A DNA stretch of 64,000 nt from Couchioplanes azureus. GTDB taxonomy: Bacteria; Actinomycetota; Actinomycetes; Mycobacteriales; Micromonosporaceae. The translations under genes and the position numbers were made by a program. Shown piece by piece: positions 15,530-25,015 of this stretch. Numbering within the stretch: position 1 is the first letter of the stretch; each line of letters starts with the position of its first letter. The stretch is from positions 124,001 to 188,000 of the forward strand of contig NZ_BMQY01000001.1 of NCBI RefSeq assembly GCF_014648355.1, in the 5' to 3' direction. The notes beneath the pieces are model-generated. The model ran no database searches. It was not told the origin of the DNA and worked only from the letters and a program-made list of their open reading frames with translations.

Positions 15530-17658
15530 ACTGCCGCGGGCCGGAAGCGGCGCAGCCGCAGGCTGTTGGCCACCACGAAGATCGAGCTCAGCGCCATCGC
15601 CGCGCCCGCGATCATCGGGTTCAGCAGGCCCATCGCCGCGAGCGGCAGCGCCGCCACGTTGTAGGCGAAGGCCCAGAACAGGTTGCCGCGGATGATCTGC
15701 ACCGTACGCCGGGCCAGCCGCACCGCGTCGACCGCGGCCGTCAGGTCGTCGCGCATCAGGGTGAGGTCCGAGGCCTCGATCGCCACGTCGGTGCCCGCCC
15801 CCATCGCCACGCCGAGGTCCGCCTGGGCCAGGGCCGCCGCGTCGTTGACGCCGTCGCCCACCATCGCGACCGAGCGGCCCTCCGCCTGCAGGCGCTGGAC
15901 CACGTCGACCTTGCCCGCCGGGAGGACGCCGGCGACGACCCGCGTCACGCCGACCTCCGCGGCGACCCGCTCCGCCACGCCGGCGGCGTCGCCCGTGACC
16001 AGGACCGGGTCCAGGCCCAGGGCGCGCAGGCCCGCGACGGCGGCGGCGCTGGTCGGGCGTACCGGATCGGTGAGGGCCAGCCGCCCCCGCAGCGTGCCGT
16101 CGACGCGGACCTCGACCCAGGTCTGCGCGGTCTCGCCCGCGCCCCGGGAGATCTCGACCAGCGCGTCACCGACCACGCCGCGGACGCCGACGCCCGCCGT
16201 GGCCTTGAAGCCGGCGACCGGCGGCAGCGGGCCCTGCTCGGCCGCCGCCCGGGCGATGGCGCGACCGAGGGGGTGTTCCGACGCGGCCTCGACCGCGCCG
16301 GCCAGCCGGAGCAGCTCCGCGGCGTCGTGGCCGGACTCCGGGACGACCTCGGCGACCGTCATCGCGCCGGTCGTCACGGTGCCGGTCTTGTCCAGCACGA
16401 TCGTGTCCACCCGGCGGGTCGACTCCAGCGCCTCCACGCCGCGGATGAGGATGCCCAGCTGAGCGCCGCGGCCGGTGCCGACCAGCAGGGCCGTCGGCGT
16501 GGCCAGCCCGAGGGCGCACGGGCAGGCGATGATGAGCACGGCGACCGCGGCCGTGAACGCCGCCGTCGTCCCGTGGCCCGCGCCGAGCCAGTAGCCCAGC
16601 GTCGCCGCCGCCAGGGCGATGACCACCGGCACGAAGACGCCCGAGATCCGGTCGGCGAGGCGCTGCACCGCGGCCTTGCCGTCCTGCGCCTGCTCGACCA
16701 GGCGGGCCATCTGCGCGAGCTGAGTGTCGGCGCCGACCCGGGTCGCCCGCACGATGAGCCGGCCGCCGGCGTTGACCGTACCGCCGGTCACCGGGTCGCC
16801 GACGGTCACCTCCACCGGGACCGACTCGCCGGTGATCAGGCTCTGGTCGAGGGCGGAGACGCCGTCCACGACCTCCCCGTCGGCGGCGACCTTCTCCCCC
16901 GGGCGTACCTGGAAGAGGTCGCCCACCGACAGCCGGTCGACGGGGATCTCGCGGCCGTCCGGCAGGGTGACCGAGCGGGCGCCGAGCTCCAGCAGCGAGC
17001 GCAGCGCGTCGCCCGCGCGCCGCTTGGCGCGGGCCTCGGCATAGCGGCCGGCCAGCAGGAACGTCGTGACGCCGGCGGCCGCCTCGAGGTAGATCGCGTC
17101 GCCGTCGCCGCCGGCCCGCAGCGCGAAGGGATGGGTCATGCCGGGCATGCCGGCGTCGCCCAGGAACAGCGCCCAGAGCGACCAGAGGAAGGCCGCGAGC
17201 GTGCCGAGCGAGACCAGCGTGTCCATGGTGGCGGCGCCGTGGCGCAGGTTGACCGCGGCGGACCGGTGGAACGGCAGGCCGCCGTAGACCACGACGGGCG
17301 CGGCGAGGGTGAGCGAGAGCCACTGCCAGTAGTCGAACTGCCACGCCGGCACCATGGCGAGGAGCACGACCGGGACGGTCAGCACCGCGGAGACGATCAG
17401 CCGCGTCCGCAGCGGATCGGCGGCGGGAACCTCCGGTGCCCGCTCGGCGCGCGGCTCGGCGGCGGTGTATCCGGTCTTCTCGACCACGGCGATGAGGTCG
17501 GCGGCGGTGAGGCCGGCCGGGACGGTGGCGCGGGCCTTCTCCGTCGCGTAGTTGACCGTGGCGGTCACGCCCTCGATCCGGTTGAGCTTCCGCTCGATGC
17601 GGTTGGCGCAGGCGGCGCAGGTCATGCCGCCGATCTCGAGCTCGATCTGCCGGGTCAT
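15526..17658 (-). CDS. copA: Copper-exporting P1B-type ATPase
   Basis: The 710-residue product has one N-terminal heavy-metal domain (GMTCAAC, Cys14/Cys17), eight predicted membrane helices, the TGES actuator loop, the ion-binding Cys379-Pro-Cys381 (ACPCALGLATP), phosphorylation site Asp423 (DKTGT), the HP locus (SEHPLGRA) and the hinge MVGDGVNDAAAL. The CPC motif with NxxxxLP-type helices indicates Cu(I) export driven by ATP. The start at 17658 lies 13 bases from a CsoR-type palindrome (17671-17685), so copper-responsive control is expected. No csoR or separate copZ is in the window. Confidence 0.92.
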   Translation of the reverse strand: MTRQIELEIGGMTCAACANRIERKLNRIEGVTATVNYATEKARATVPAGLTAADLIAVVEKTGYTAAEPRAERAPEVPAADPLRTRLIVSAVLTVPVVLLAMVPAWQFDYWQWLSLTLAAPVVVYGGLPFHRSAAVNLRHGAATMDTLVSLGTLAAFLWSLWALFLGDAGMPGMTHPFALRAGGDGDAIYLEAAAGVTTFLLAGRYAEARAKRRAGDALRSLLELGARSVTLPDGREIPVDRLSVGDLFQVRPGEKVAADGEVVDGVSALDQSLITGESVPVEVTVGDPVTGGTVNAGGRLIVRATRVGADTQLAQMARLVEQAQDGKAAVQRLADRISGVFVPVVIALAAATLGYWLGAGHGTTAAFTAAVAVLIIACPCALGLATPTALLVGTGRGAQLGILIRGVEALESTRRVDTIVLDKTGTVTTGAMTVAEVVPESGHDAAELLRLAGAVEAASEHPLGRAIARAAAEQGPLPPVAGFKATAGVGVRGVVGDALVEISRGAGETAQTWVEVRVDGTLRGRLALTDPVRPTSAAAVAGLRALGLDPVLVTGDAAGVAERVAAEVGVTRVVAGVLPAGKVDVVQRLQAEGRSVAMVGDGVNDAAALAQADLGVAMGAGTDVAIEASDLTLMRDDLTAAVDAVRLARRTVQIIRGNLFWAFAYNVAALPLAAMGLLNPMIAGAAMALSSIFVVANSLRLRRFRPAAV

Positions 17659-17670
17659 GGATCCAGCATA

Positions 17671-17685
17671 TACCCCCAGGGGGTA
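17671..17685. promoter_or_regulatory. CsoR-type copper operator candidate
   Basis: TACCCCCAGGGGGTA is a perfect 15-base palindrome around a central A. It lies in the 50-base space between copA (left) and the MFS gene (right). CsoR family repressors bind GC-rich inverted repeats of this form in front of copper-export genes. It could affect both divergent genes. An almost identical core occurs at 36056-36071. Confidence 0.65.
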
Positions 17686-17708
17686 CGCGGCGACTAGGGT
17701 GACCCGTC

Positions 17709-18857
17709 ATGCAGACGCTCCCCCGCGCCCGCGCCGCCACCTCCATGATCTTCACCGTGCACGGCGCGGTCACCGGCACCTTCGCCGCCCGGGTGCCGTG
17801 GATCGCCGACCACGTCGGCACCGGCGCCGGCGGCCTCGGCCTGGCGTTGCTCATGCCGGGCGTCGGCGCGGTGCTCGCCATGCCCCTCTCCGGCCGCCTC
17901 GCCCACCGGTACGACCTGCGCGCCCTGACCCGGGCGCTGATCCTGCTGTGGTGCGCGGCACTGGTCCTGCCCTCGCTGCCGAGCACGATCGCGGGGCTCT
18001 GCCTCGCCCTGGTGGCCTACGGCGCGGCGGCCGGCGTCGCGGACGTCGCCATGAACGCGCAGGCCGTCGTCATCGAGGAGCGGTACGGCCGCTCGGTCAT
18101 GTCCAGCTTCCACGGCTTCTGGAGCCTCGGCGGGCTGGCCGGCTCGGCGGTGGCGGCCCTGGCGGCCCGCGCCGGGCTCGACGCCCGCCCGCACTTCCTG
18201 GTCACCGCGGTGGTGCTGGGCGCCGTCACCCTCGCCGCGGCCGCCCGGCTGCTGCCGCACCGCCCGGAACCCGAGGCCGGCGCGCCGCCCGCGTTCGCGC
18301 TGCCGTCGCGGGCGGTGCTGCCGATCGGCCTGGTCGCGCTCTGCGCCGTGTTCGCCGAGGGCGCCGGCCTGGACTGGGCCGCGGTCTACATCCGCGACAT
18401 CCTCGGCGGCACGGCCAGCACGGCGGCGCTGACGGTGTCCATGTTCTCCATCAGCATGGCGCTCGCCCGCTTCGCCGGCGACCGGGTGATCGAGCGGCTC
18501 GGCCCGGTGACGACCGTACGGCTCGCCGGCCTGTGTGCGAGCGCGGGCGCCGTGACGGTGGTGCTCGGAGACCGCGTCCTGCTGGGCATCCTGGGCTTCG
18601 GGCTCGTCGGCGTCGGCATCGCCGTCGTGGTGCCCCTCGTGTTCGCCACGGCCGGACGCCTCGGTGAGCACCCCGGGCGCAGCCTCGCCGGCGTGGCGGG
18701 CATCGCGTACGGAAGCGGGCTGGTCGCGCCCGGAATCATCGGCGGGATCGCCCACGCCTCGTCGCTGACGGCGTCGTTCGTCCTGGTGGCGGCACTCACC
18801 GTGCTGATGGGCCTGGGTGCCCCGTTGCTGCGACCGGCGGTGACTCCGTCTCGGTGA
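17709..18857 (+). CDS. MFS transporter (YbjJ-like)
   Basis: The 382-residue product has about 12 hydrophobic helices. The VADVAMNAQAVVIEERYGRSVMSSFHGFWSLGGL stretch between helices 4 and 5 is typical of the YbjJ-like branch of the major facilitator superfamily. The substrate is unknown. TAGGGT at 17695-17700 is eight bases before the ATG, so the transcript could be leaderless, though AGGG could also serve as a weak ribosome site. It shares its upstream region with copA and the copper operator, so a link to metal stress is possible but not shown. Confidence 0.82.
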   Translation: MQTLPRARAATSMIFTVHGAVTGTFAARVPWIADHVGTGAGGLGLALLMPGVGAVLAMPLSGRLAHRYDLRALTRALILLWCAALVLPSLPSTIAGLCLALVAYGAAAGVADVAMNAQAVVIEERYGRSVMSSFHGFWSLGGLAGSAVAALAARAGLDARPHFLVTAVVLGAVTLAAAARLLPHRPEPEAGAPPAFALPSRAVLPIGLVALCAVFAEGAGLDWAAVYIRDILGGTASTAALTVSMFSISMALARFAGDRVIERLGPVTTVRLAGLCASAGAVTVVLGDRVLLGILGFGLVGVGIAVVVPLVFATAGRLGEHPGRSLAGVAGIAYGSGLVAPGIIGGIAHASSLTASFVLVAALTVLMGLGAPLLRPAVTPSR

Positions 18858-18948
18858 GGAAGCGCGCTCGTGCCGGTGATATCGCCCGGTAGCGCCTAGA
18901 TTGGCCTGGAGGCGCCGGACTCGCCGGCCGTGCCGAGGAGGAGGCTCG

Positions 18949-19731
18949 ATGCGGGCGACGGCGATCGACCGAACGGTGGCCGAGGCGGTGGACGAGGGGC
19001 TCGGCGCCCCGATCCTCGTGCTGCACGGCGGCATGGGCGACAGCACGACGTGGCGCCGGGTGACCGACCTGCTGCGCGACCGCTTCCGGACCGTACGGCT
19101 GCACCGCCGCCAGTACCGGCTGGACCTGCCCCGCCCGGTCAGCATGGCGGACGAGGTGGACCACGTCGCGGCGATCGCGGCGGAACTGGACCGCCCGGTG
19201 CTGGTCGGACATTCCTCGGGGGCGGTGCTGGCCCTGGAGGCGATGCTCGCGGAGCCGGCCTGCTACGGCGGCGCCGTCCTCTACGAACCGCCGGTCGTCA
19301 TCGGCGAACCCCTGGGCGGCGACCGCCTGGTCCCGGCCCGCGCGGCGCTGGCCGCCGGGAAGCCGGGCAAGGCGCTCACGATCTTCCTCCGGGACGTCGT
19401 CCGGATGTCACCGGTCGCCGCGGCCGCGGCCGGTCTCGTCGTCGGCCACAGCCGCTACCGCGACCGGGTGGTCCGGCAGCTCGACGACAGCGACGCGATC
19501 GACGCCCTGGGCAACCGGCTCGGCGAGTACGCCGGCCTCGACCTGCCGATGCTGCTGGTCGGCGGGGACAGGTCGCCCTGGCATCTCGGGGAGCGGCTGG
19601 ACGCGCTGGAGCGGGTGCTGCCGCGCGCCCGGCGGCTGCTGATGCACGGGCAGGGCCACAACGCCGAGCGCCAGGCACCCGGGCGCCTGGCGGCCGCCAT
19701 CACCACCTTCATGGAGGAGCAGGGCCGCTGA
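18949..19731 (+). CDS. Alpha/beta hydrolase
   Basis: The 260-residue product has the alpha/beta-hydrolase core: oxyanion region LVLHGGMGDSTTW, nucleophile elbow VGHSSGAV (Ser in GHSSG), and a late His in MHGQGHNAERQAPG. The acid residue is probably in [20 protein letters not shown] precedes ATG 18949, and TAGATT at 18897-18902 may be its -10. No neighbour suggests a substrate. The gene ends before a strong terminator shared with the convergent glutamate dehydrogenase gene. Confidence 0.82.
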   Translation: MRATAIDRTVAEAVDEGLGAPILVLHGGMGDSTTWRRVTDLLRDRFRTVRLHRRQYRLDLPRPVSMADEVDHVAAIAAELDRPVLVGHSSGAVLALEAMLAEPACYGGAVLYEPPVVIGEPLGGDRLVPARAALAAGKPGKALTIFLRDVVRMSPVAAAAAGLVVGHSRYRDRVVRQLDDSDAIDALGNRLGEYAGLDLPMLLVGGDRSPWHLGERLDALERVLPRARRLLMHGQGHNAERQAPGRLAAAITTFMEEQGR

Positions 19732-19774
19732 CGGCCGCGCCCCGCGACGCGGCCGGACCACGACGCAGGCGGCC

Positions 19775-19806
19775 GACCCCGGCGCGCGGTGAGGCGCGCC
19801 GGGGTC
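19775..19806. terminator. Bidirectional hairpin terminator
   Basis: GACCCCGGCGCGC (19775-19787), a six-base loop, and its exact complement GCGCGCCGGGGTC (19794-19806) form a perfect 13-bp stem between two convergent genes. There is no U tract, as usual in high-GC actinomycetes. Confidence 0.8.
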
Positions 19807-19818
19807 GTGCCGGGCCGG

Positions 19819-22800
19819 TCAGCCCGCGGCCGAGGTCTTGACCAGGGTGCGGATCTGGCGGAGCAGGACCGACAGCGCCGCGAGGTCGGCCGGGGACTCG
19901 TCCACGTTGCCCATCGCGTTGCCCGCGCGGGCGATCGATGCGGCGTTGACCTGCTCCCACTCCGAGACCCGGTCCTCCGCCGGCGCGTCCGCGGGCGTCG
20001 ACTGCAGGACCTCCGCGGTCAGGCCGGCGAGCGCCGCGTACAGGTCGTAGCGCAGCGCCATGCGGGCGAGGGTCTGCCAGCGGTCGCCGCGCGGCAGGCG
20101 GGAGATGTGGGACAGCAGGCGGTCGATCTGGAAACGCTCCGAGAGCACGAAGTAGACGCCGGACACCTCGGTGGCGTCCCGGCCCGTCGCCTTGGCGGTC
20201 TCCAGGATGTCCAGCAGGCCGAAGCCGTAGACGACCCGGGCCACCGAGCGGGCCAGGTCCTCCGGGATTCCCCGGGAGACGAGCGTCTCGACGTGCGCCT
20301 CGATCGAGCGCCGCTCGCCGCCCACCACGACCTCGGTGAGCTGGGGCAGCAGGGCGCTGACCCCGGGGCGCAGGCGCGCGATCTCGCCGGCCACGTCGAT
20401 CGGCGACCGGCGGTTGCTGACCAGCCAGCGGACCGCGCGGTCGAGCAGGCGGCGGGTCTCCAGGTAGACCGCGGTCTGCGCGGAGGTCGGCACCTCGTTG
20501 TCGAGCCGCTCCGCGGCGTCCCACAGCTCCTGCAGGCCGTACACGTCGCGGATCACCACGTAGGCCCGGATGACGTCCGCCGCCGACGCGCCGCTCTCCT
20601 CCATCGCGCGGAAGACGAACGACGTGCCGCCGCGGTTGACCACCTCGTTGACCAGGGCGGTCGAGATGATCTCGCGGCGCAGCCGGTGGCCGGCCATCCG
20701 GGCGGCGAACCGCTCGCGCAGCGGCGTCGGGAAGTAGCGGGCGAGCACCCCGTTCGTCCACTCCTCGTCGACGATGACGTCGGCGAGCACCTGGCGTTCG
20801 AGCGAGATCTTCACGTACGCGAGCAGCACCGCGAACTCCGGCGGCGTCAGCCCCTCGCCGTTCTCGTGCCGGACCGCGAGCTCCTTGTCGGTGGGCAGCG
20901 CCTCGAGCTCGCGGTTGAGCTGGCCGGCCTGCTCCATGGCGGTCAGCATCCGGCGGTGCACGGGCAGCAGCGAGTGGGCCTGCTGCCGCGCGTTGCCCAG
21001 CGCGGTGGCCTGCTCGTAGTTGTCGCGCAGGACCAGCGCCGCCACCTCGTCGGTCATCGCCGCCAGCAGCTCGTCGCGCTCGGGGAGCGTCAGTTCGCCG
21101 TCGGTGACCGCCCCGCCGAGCAAGATCTTGATGTTGACCTCGTGGTCGGAGCAGTCCACCCCGGCCGTGTTGTCGATGAAGTCGGTGAAGATCCGGCCGC
21201 CGATGCCGTTGCCGGCGTCGTCGCGCGGGCCGCCGCTGCGGGCGTACTCGATGCGGCCGCGCTGGGTGAGGCCCAGGTTGCCGCCCTCCCCGACCACCTT
21301 GGCGCGCACCTCGCTGCCGTTGATCCGGATGGCGTCGTTGGCCTTGTCGCCGACGTCGGCGTGGGTCTCGGACCGCGCCTTGACGTAGGTGCCGATGCCG
21401 CCGTTCCACAGCAGGTCGACCGGCGCGGCCAGGATGGCCCGCATCAGCTCGACCGGGCTGACCGCCGCGGCGTCGCCGAGGTCGAGCGCCGCACGGACCT
21501 GCGGGGAGACCGGGATGGACTTGGCCGTCCGCGGATAGACCCCGCCGCCCTTGCTGATCAGCGCCGAGTCGTAGTCGGCCCAGGAGGAGCGGGGCAGGTC
21601 GAAGAGGCGCCGCCGCTCGGCGAAGGACACCGCCGCGTCCGGCTCCGGGTCGAGGAAGATGTGCCGGTGGTCGAACGCCGCCACCAGCCGGATGTGCTCG
21701 CTGAGCAGCATGCCGTTGCCGAAGACGTCGCCGGACATGTCGCCCACGCCGACCACGGTGAAGTCCTGCGTCTGGGTGTCGGTGCCGAGGTCACGGAAGT
21801 GCTTCTTGACCGACTCCCAGGCACCGCGCGCGGTGATGCCCATCTTCTTGTGGTCGTAGCCCGCCGACCCACCGGAGGCGAACGCGTCGCCCAGCCAGAA
21901 GTCCTTGCCGACCGAGATCTCGTTCGCGATGTCGGAGAAGGTCGCGGTGCCCTTGTCGGCCGCCACCACCAGGTAGGGGTCGTCGGGGTCGTGGCGGACC
22001 ACGTCCCGCGGCGGGATGATCTTGCCGCTGAGGATGTTGTCGGTGACGTCGAGCAGCGCGCCGATGAAGAGCCGGTAGCACGCGACGGCCTCGTCACGGT
22101 CGCCCGGCTTCTGCTTCAGCACGAAGCCGCCCTTCGCGCCCACGGGCACGATCACCGCGTTCTTGACCATCTGCGCCTTGACCAGACCCAGGATCTCCGT
22201 GCGGAAGTCCTCGCGCCGGTCGGACCAGCGCAGACCGCCGCGCGCCACCGCGCCGAAGCGCAGGTGCACGCCCTCGAACCGCGGCGAGTAGACGAAGATC
22301 TCGAACTTGGGCCGGGGCTGCGGCAGGTCCGGGATGGCCTGCGGGTCCAGCTTGAACGCGACGTACGACTTGGGCCGCCCGTCGGTGCCGCGCTGGAAGA
22401 AGCTGGTGCGCAGGGTCGCCTGGATGAGCGTCAGGTACGACCGCAGGATCCGGTCCTGGTCGAGGCTGTCCACCCCGTCGAGCAGGCCGGTGATCTCCTC
22501 GACCAGCTCACCCGAGCGGCGGGCACGCTCCTCCTCCCCCATCTCGAGGTTGGGCGCGAAGCGGACCTCGAACAGCCGCACGAGCAGCCGGGTGATCTCC
22601 GGGTAGGCGATGAAGGTCGACTCCACGTAGCGCTGCGAGAAGACGGCGCCGGTCTGCCGCTGATACTTCGCGTATGCCCGGAGCACCACGACCTGCCGCC
22701 AGGTCAGCCCGGCGCGCAGTACCAGCTCGTTGAAGCCGTCCACCTCCGCCTCGTTCTGCCAGGCGGCGGCGAACGCGTTCTCCACCTGCGGGCGCACCTC

Positions 22801-24804
22801 GGACAGCTCGCGGTGCGCCGCCGGCGGGAGCAGCCCGAAGTCGTAGAGGTAGACGGTGCCGTCGGGGCGGCGCACCTCGTAGGGCCGCTCGTCGACCACC
22901 TGGACGCCGAGCGAGTGCAGCACCGGCAGCACCGCCGAGAGCATCATCGGCTCGCCGTAGCGGAAGACCTTGAACCGCACGTCGTGGTCGTCGGGCTCGG
23001 CGGCGCCCTCGCGGGTCACCCGTCGCTTGCGGTACAGGTGCATCTCGAGCTGGCCGGCCTCCTCCAGCAGCTCCAGCTTGGCGATGTCCTGGACCGCGTC
23101 GTGCGGCGTGTGACCGTCCTTGTAGCTGTCGGGGAACGCGGCCGCGTAGCGCTGGAACAGCTCCTTGGCCGGCTCCTCGCCGAGCTTGCGCTCCAGCACC
23201 AGGGAGAAGTCGTCGTCCCACATGCGGGTCGCGTCGGCGAGCTTCTCGGCCAGCGCGTTCGGGTCCACCACGCCCGGCGGGTCGGTCGGGTCGGTGCGGA
23301 CGATGAAGTGCACGCGGGCGAGCATCCGCTCGGTGACCCGGGTGGTGTAGTCGACCCCGACGCCGTTGAGCTCGCGCAGCAGGATCTCCTGCATCGCCTG
23401 CCTGTTGCTCATGGTGAAGCGGTCGCGGGGCAGGTAGATCAGGCAGGAGATGAAGCGCCCGTACCCGTCGCGGCGCAGGAAGAGCCGCAGCTGGCGGCGG
23501 CCGGCCATGCGCAGCACGCCGATGACGGCCTCGTAGAGGTCGTCGGTCTTGATCTGGAACAGCTCGTCGCGCGGATAGGTCTCGAGGATCTGCAGCAGGT
23601 CCTTGCCCGAGTGCCCGCGGGGCGACAGGCCGGAGCGGTCGAGCACCTCCATGACCTTGCGGCGCACCACCGGCAGCTCGCGGACGCTGGTGCGGTAGGC
23701 GGAACTGGAGAACAGGCCCAGGAACCGGCGCTCGCCGCAGACCTCACCACGGTCGTTGAAGACCTTGACGCCGATGTAGTCGAGGTAGGCCGAGCGGTGC
23801 ACGGTGGCGCGGGAGTTGGCCTTGGTGATGACCAGCAGCCGCTTCTCCAGCGCGCGCTGGTGCGCCTCGGGCGCCATCGACGACAGCTTGCGCGGCGTGC
23901 TCTGGTCACCCCGCAGGATGCCCAGGCCGGTGCCCGGCACGGCCGTCAGCACGTCGTAGTCGCCGTCGCCCGCGCCGCCGCCGAGCTGGTACTCGCGGTA
24001 GCCGAGGAACGTGAAGTGGTCGTGGGCGAGCCACTTGAGCAGCTCGATCGAGTCGGTGACGTCCTTGTCCGGCACCGGGAGCTTGTGCTCCGACCCGCGC
24101 GCGGCGGCCAGCTCGTCGGCGATGACGAGGGCCCGCTGACGCATCCGCGGCCAGTCCTCGACCGCGTCGCGCACGTCGGTGAGAATCCGGCGCACCTCGT
24201 TGTGCAGCTGCTCGCGTGCCTCCGCGGTGCGCACCGGGTCGATCTCGACCCGGATCCAGCTCTCGACCAGGTCGCCGTCGATCGCGTCGTCCGGCTCCAC
24301 GTCCGCCTCGACCTGCGACAGCGCGCCGAGCGGCTCCCGGCGGACCACGATCAGCGGGTGCACGAGCAGGTGCACCTGCAGCTGGTGGGCGGTGAGCAGG
24401 GCGGTCACCGAGTCGACCAGGAACGGCATGTCGTCGGTGACGATCGAGATGACCGTGTGCGGCTGGCCCCCGCTGGGGGCGCTGATGTCGAGCTTCAGCT
24501 CGCCCGGCAGCCGGGTGGCGGCGAGCTCGCGGTGCCGGCGGGCGGCCGCGAACATCTCCTCGGCGGTGTAACCGACAAGCTCCTCGTCCGGCGCGAACCG
24601 CCAGTAGCGGCTCACGAGGGCCGCGGTGGCGTGGTCCTCACCCGCGAGGGCCACGGCGTCGGCGACCAGGCGCTCGGCGTTCGGCAGCGGCTCGTCGAGC
24701 TCGTCGTCGGACGTGCCCAGCCGGCCCGTCAGGGCCAGGCCGGGGCCCGGGCCGAAGTCGAGCTCGGGATCGGATTCGGTGGCTGCCTCGTCGGTGACTG
24801 GCAT
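19819..24804 (-). CDS. gdh: NAD-specific glutamate dehydrogenase, large (about 180 kDa) type
   Basis: The 1661-residue product matches the L_180 class. A long N-terminal region with ACT-like segments (VISIVTDDMPFLVDSVTALL near residue 112) precedes the catalytic part, with RWSDRREDFRTEILGLVKAQMVKNAVIVPVGAKGGFV, DVVRHDPDDPYLVVAADKGTA, and the NAD-domain stretch VGVGDMSGDVFGNGML, then WNGGIGTYVK. It converts glutamate to 2-oxoglutarate and ammonia, mainly catabolic. Length agrees with the Streptomyces enzyme. GGGGAG lies upstream of the ATG. It stands alone between convergent and divergent genes. Long open frames on the other strand are shadows of its codon bias. Confidence 0.95.
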   Translation of the reverse strand: MPVTDEAATESDPELDFGPGPGLALTGRLGTSDDELDEPLPNAERLVADAVALAGEDHATAALVSRYWRFAPDEELVGYTAEEMFAAARRHRELAATRLPGELKLDISAPSGGQPHTVISIVTDDMPFLVDSVTALLTAHQLQVHLLVHPLIVVRREPLGALSQVEADVEPDDAIDGDLVESWIRVEIDPVRTAEAREQLHNEVRRILTDVRDAVEDWPRMRQRALVIADELAAARGSEHKLPVPDKDVTDSIELLKWLAHDHFTFLGYREYQLGGGAGDGDYDVLTAVPGTGLGILRGDQSTPRKLSSMAPEAHQRALEKRLLVITKANSRATVHRSAYLDYIGVKVFNDRGEVCGERRFLGLFSSSAYRTSVRELPVVRRKVMEVLDRSGLSPRGHSGKDLLQILETYPRDELFQIKTDDLYEAVIGVLRMAGRRQLRLFLRRDGYGRFISCLIYLPRDRFTMSNRQAMQEILLRELNGVGVDYTTRVTERMLARVHFIVRTDPTDPPGVVDPNALAEKLADATRMWDDDFSLVLERKLGEEPAKELFQRYAAAFPDSYKDGHTPHDAVQDIAKLELLEEAGQLEMHLYRKRRVTREGAAEPDDHDVRFKVFRYGEPMMLSAVLPVLHSLGVQVVDERPYEVRRPDGTVYLYDFGLLPPAAHRELSEVRPQVENAFAAAWQNEAEVDGFNELVLRAGLTWRQVVVLRAYAKYQRQTGAVFSQRYVESTFIAYPEITRLLVRLFEVRFAPNLEMGEEERARRSGELVEEITGLLDGVDSLDQDRILRSYLTLIQATLRTSFFQRGTDGRPKSYVAFKLDPQAIPDLPQPRPKFEIFVYSPRFEGVHLRFGAVARGGLRWSDRREDFRTEILGLVKAQMVKNAVIVPVGAKGGFVLKQKPGDRDEAVACYRLFIGALLDVTDNILSGKIIPPRDVVRHDPDDPYLVVAADKGTATFSDIANEISVGKDFWLGDAFASGGSAGYDHKKMGITARGAWESVKKHFRDLGTDTQTQDFTVVGVGDMSGDVFGNGMLLSEHIRLVAAFDHRHIFLDPEPDAAVSFAERRRLFDLPRSSWADYDSALISKGGGVYPRTAKSIPVSPQVRAALDLGDAAAVSPVELMRAILAAPVDLLWNGGIGTYVKARSETHADVGDKANDAIRINGSEVRAKVVGEGGNLGLTQRGRIEYARSGGPRDDAGNGIGGRIFTDFIDNTAGVDCSDHEVNIKILLGGAVTDGELTLPERDELLAAMTDEVAALVLRDNYEQATALGNARQQAHSLLPVHRRMLTAMEQAGQLNRELEALPTDKELAVRHENGEGLTPPEFAVLLAYVKISLERQVLADVIVDEEWTNGVLARYFPTPLRERFAARMAGHRLRREIISTALVNEVVNRGGTSFVFRAMEESGASAADVIRAYVVIRDVYGLQELWDAAERLDNEVPTSAQTAVYLETRRLLDRAVRWLVSNRRSPIDVAGEIARLRPGVSALLPQLTEVVVGGERRSIEAHVETLVSRGIPEDLARSVARVVYGFGLLDILETAKATGRDATEVSGVYFVLSERFQIDRLLSHISRLPRGDRWQTLARMALRYDLYAALAGLTAEVLQSTPADAPAEDRVSEWEQVNAASIARAGNAMGNVDESPADLAALSVLLRQIRTLVKTSAAG

Positions 24805-25015
24805 GGCGGACGGCTCCCCTCACCCACGACATTGTGGGTTCGACGTGTCGGCAACAGCCTAGAGCCTGGCTCCGACAGCCTGGGCGCACCCGGGGCCCTC
24901 CAGGCACGATCCGACAACGAATTCATACATCTCACGCAGGCCGGCTCAGCGGAACGGTCAGTGAGCGGCTACCGTTCCGTACGTTCTGCGATCTGTACCC
25001 GAGGAGGGGCGCCTC

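Noticed and set aside
15259-15664. Small plus-strand open frames before copA
   Set aside because: There is no ribosome site and no recognisable product, and they run into the copA 3' end and its terminator.
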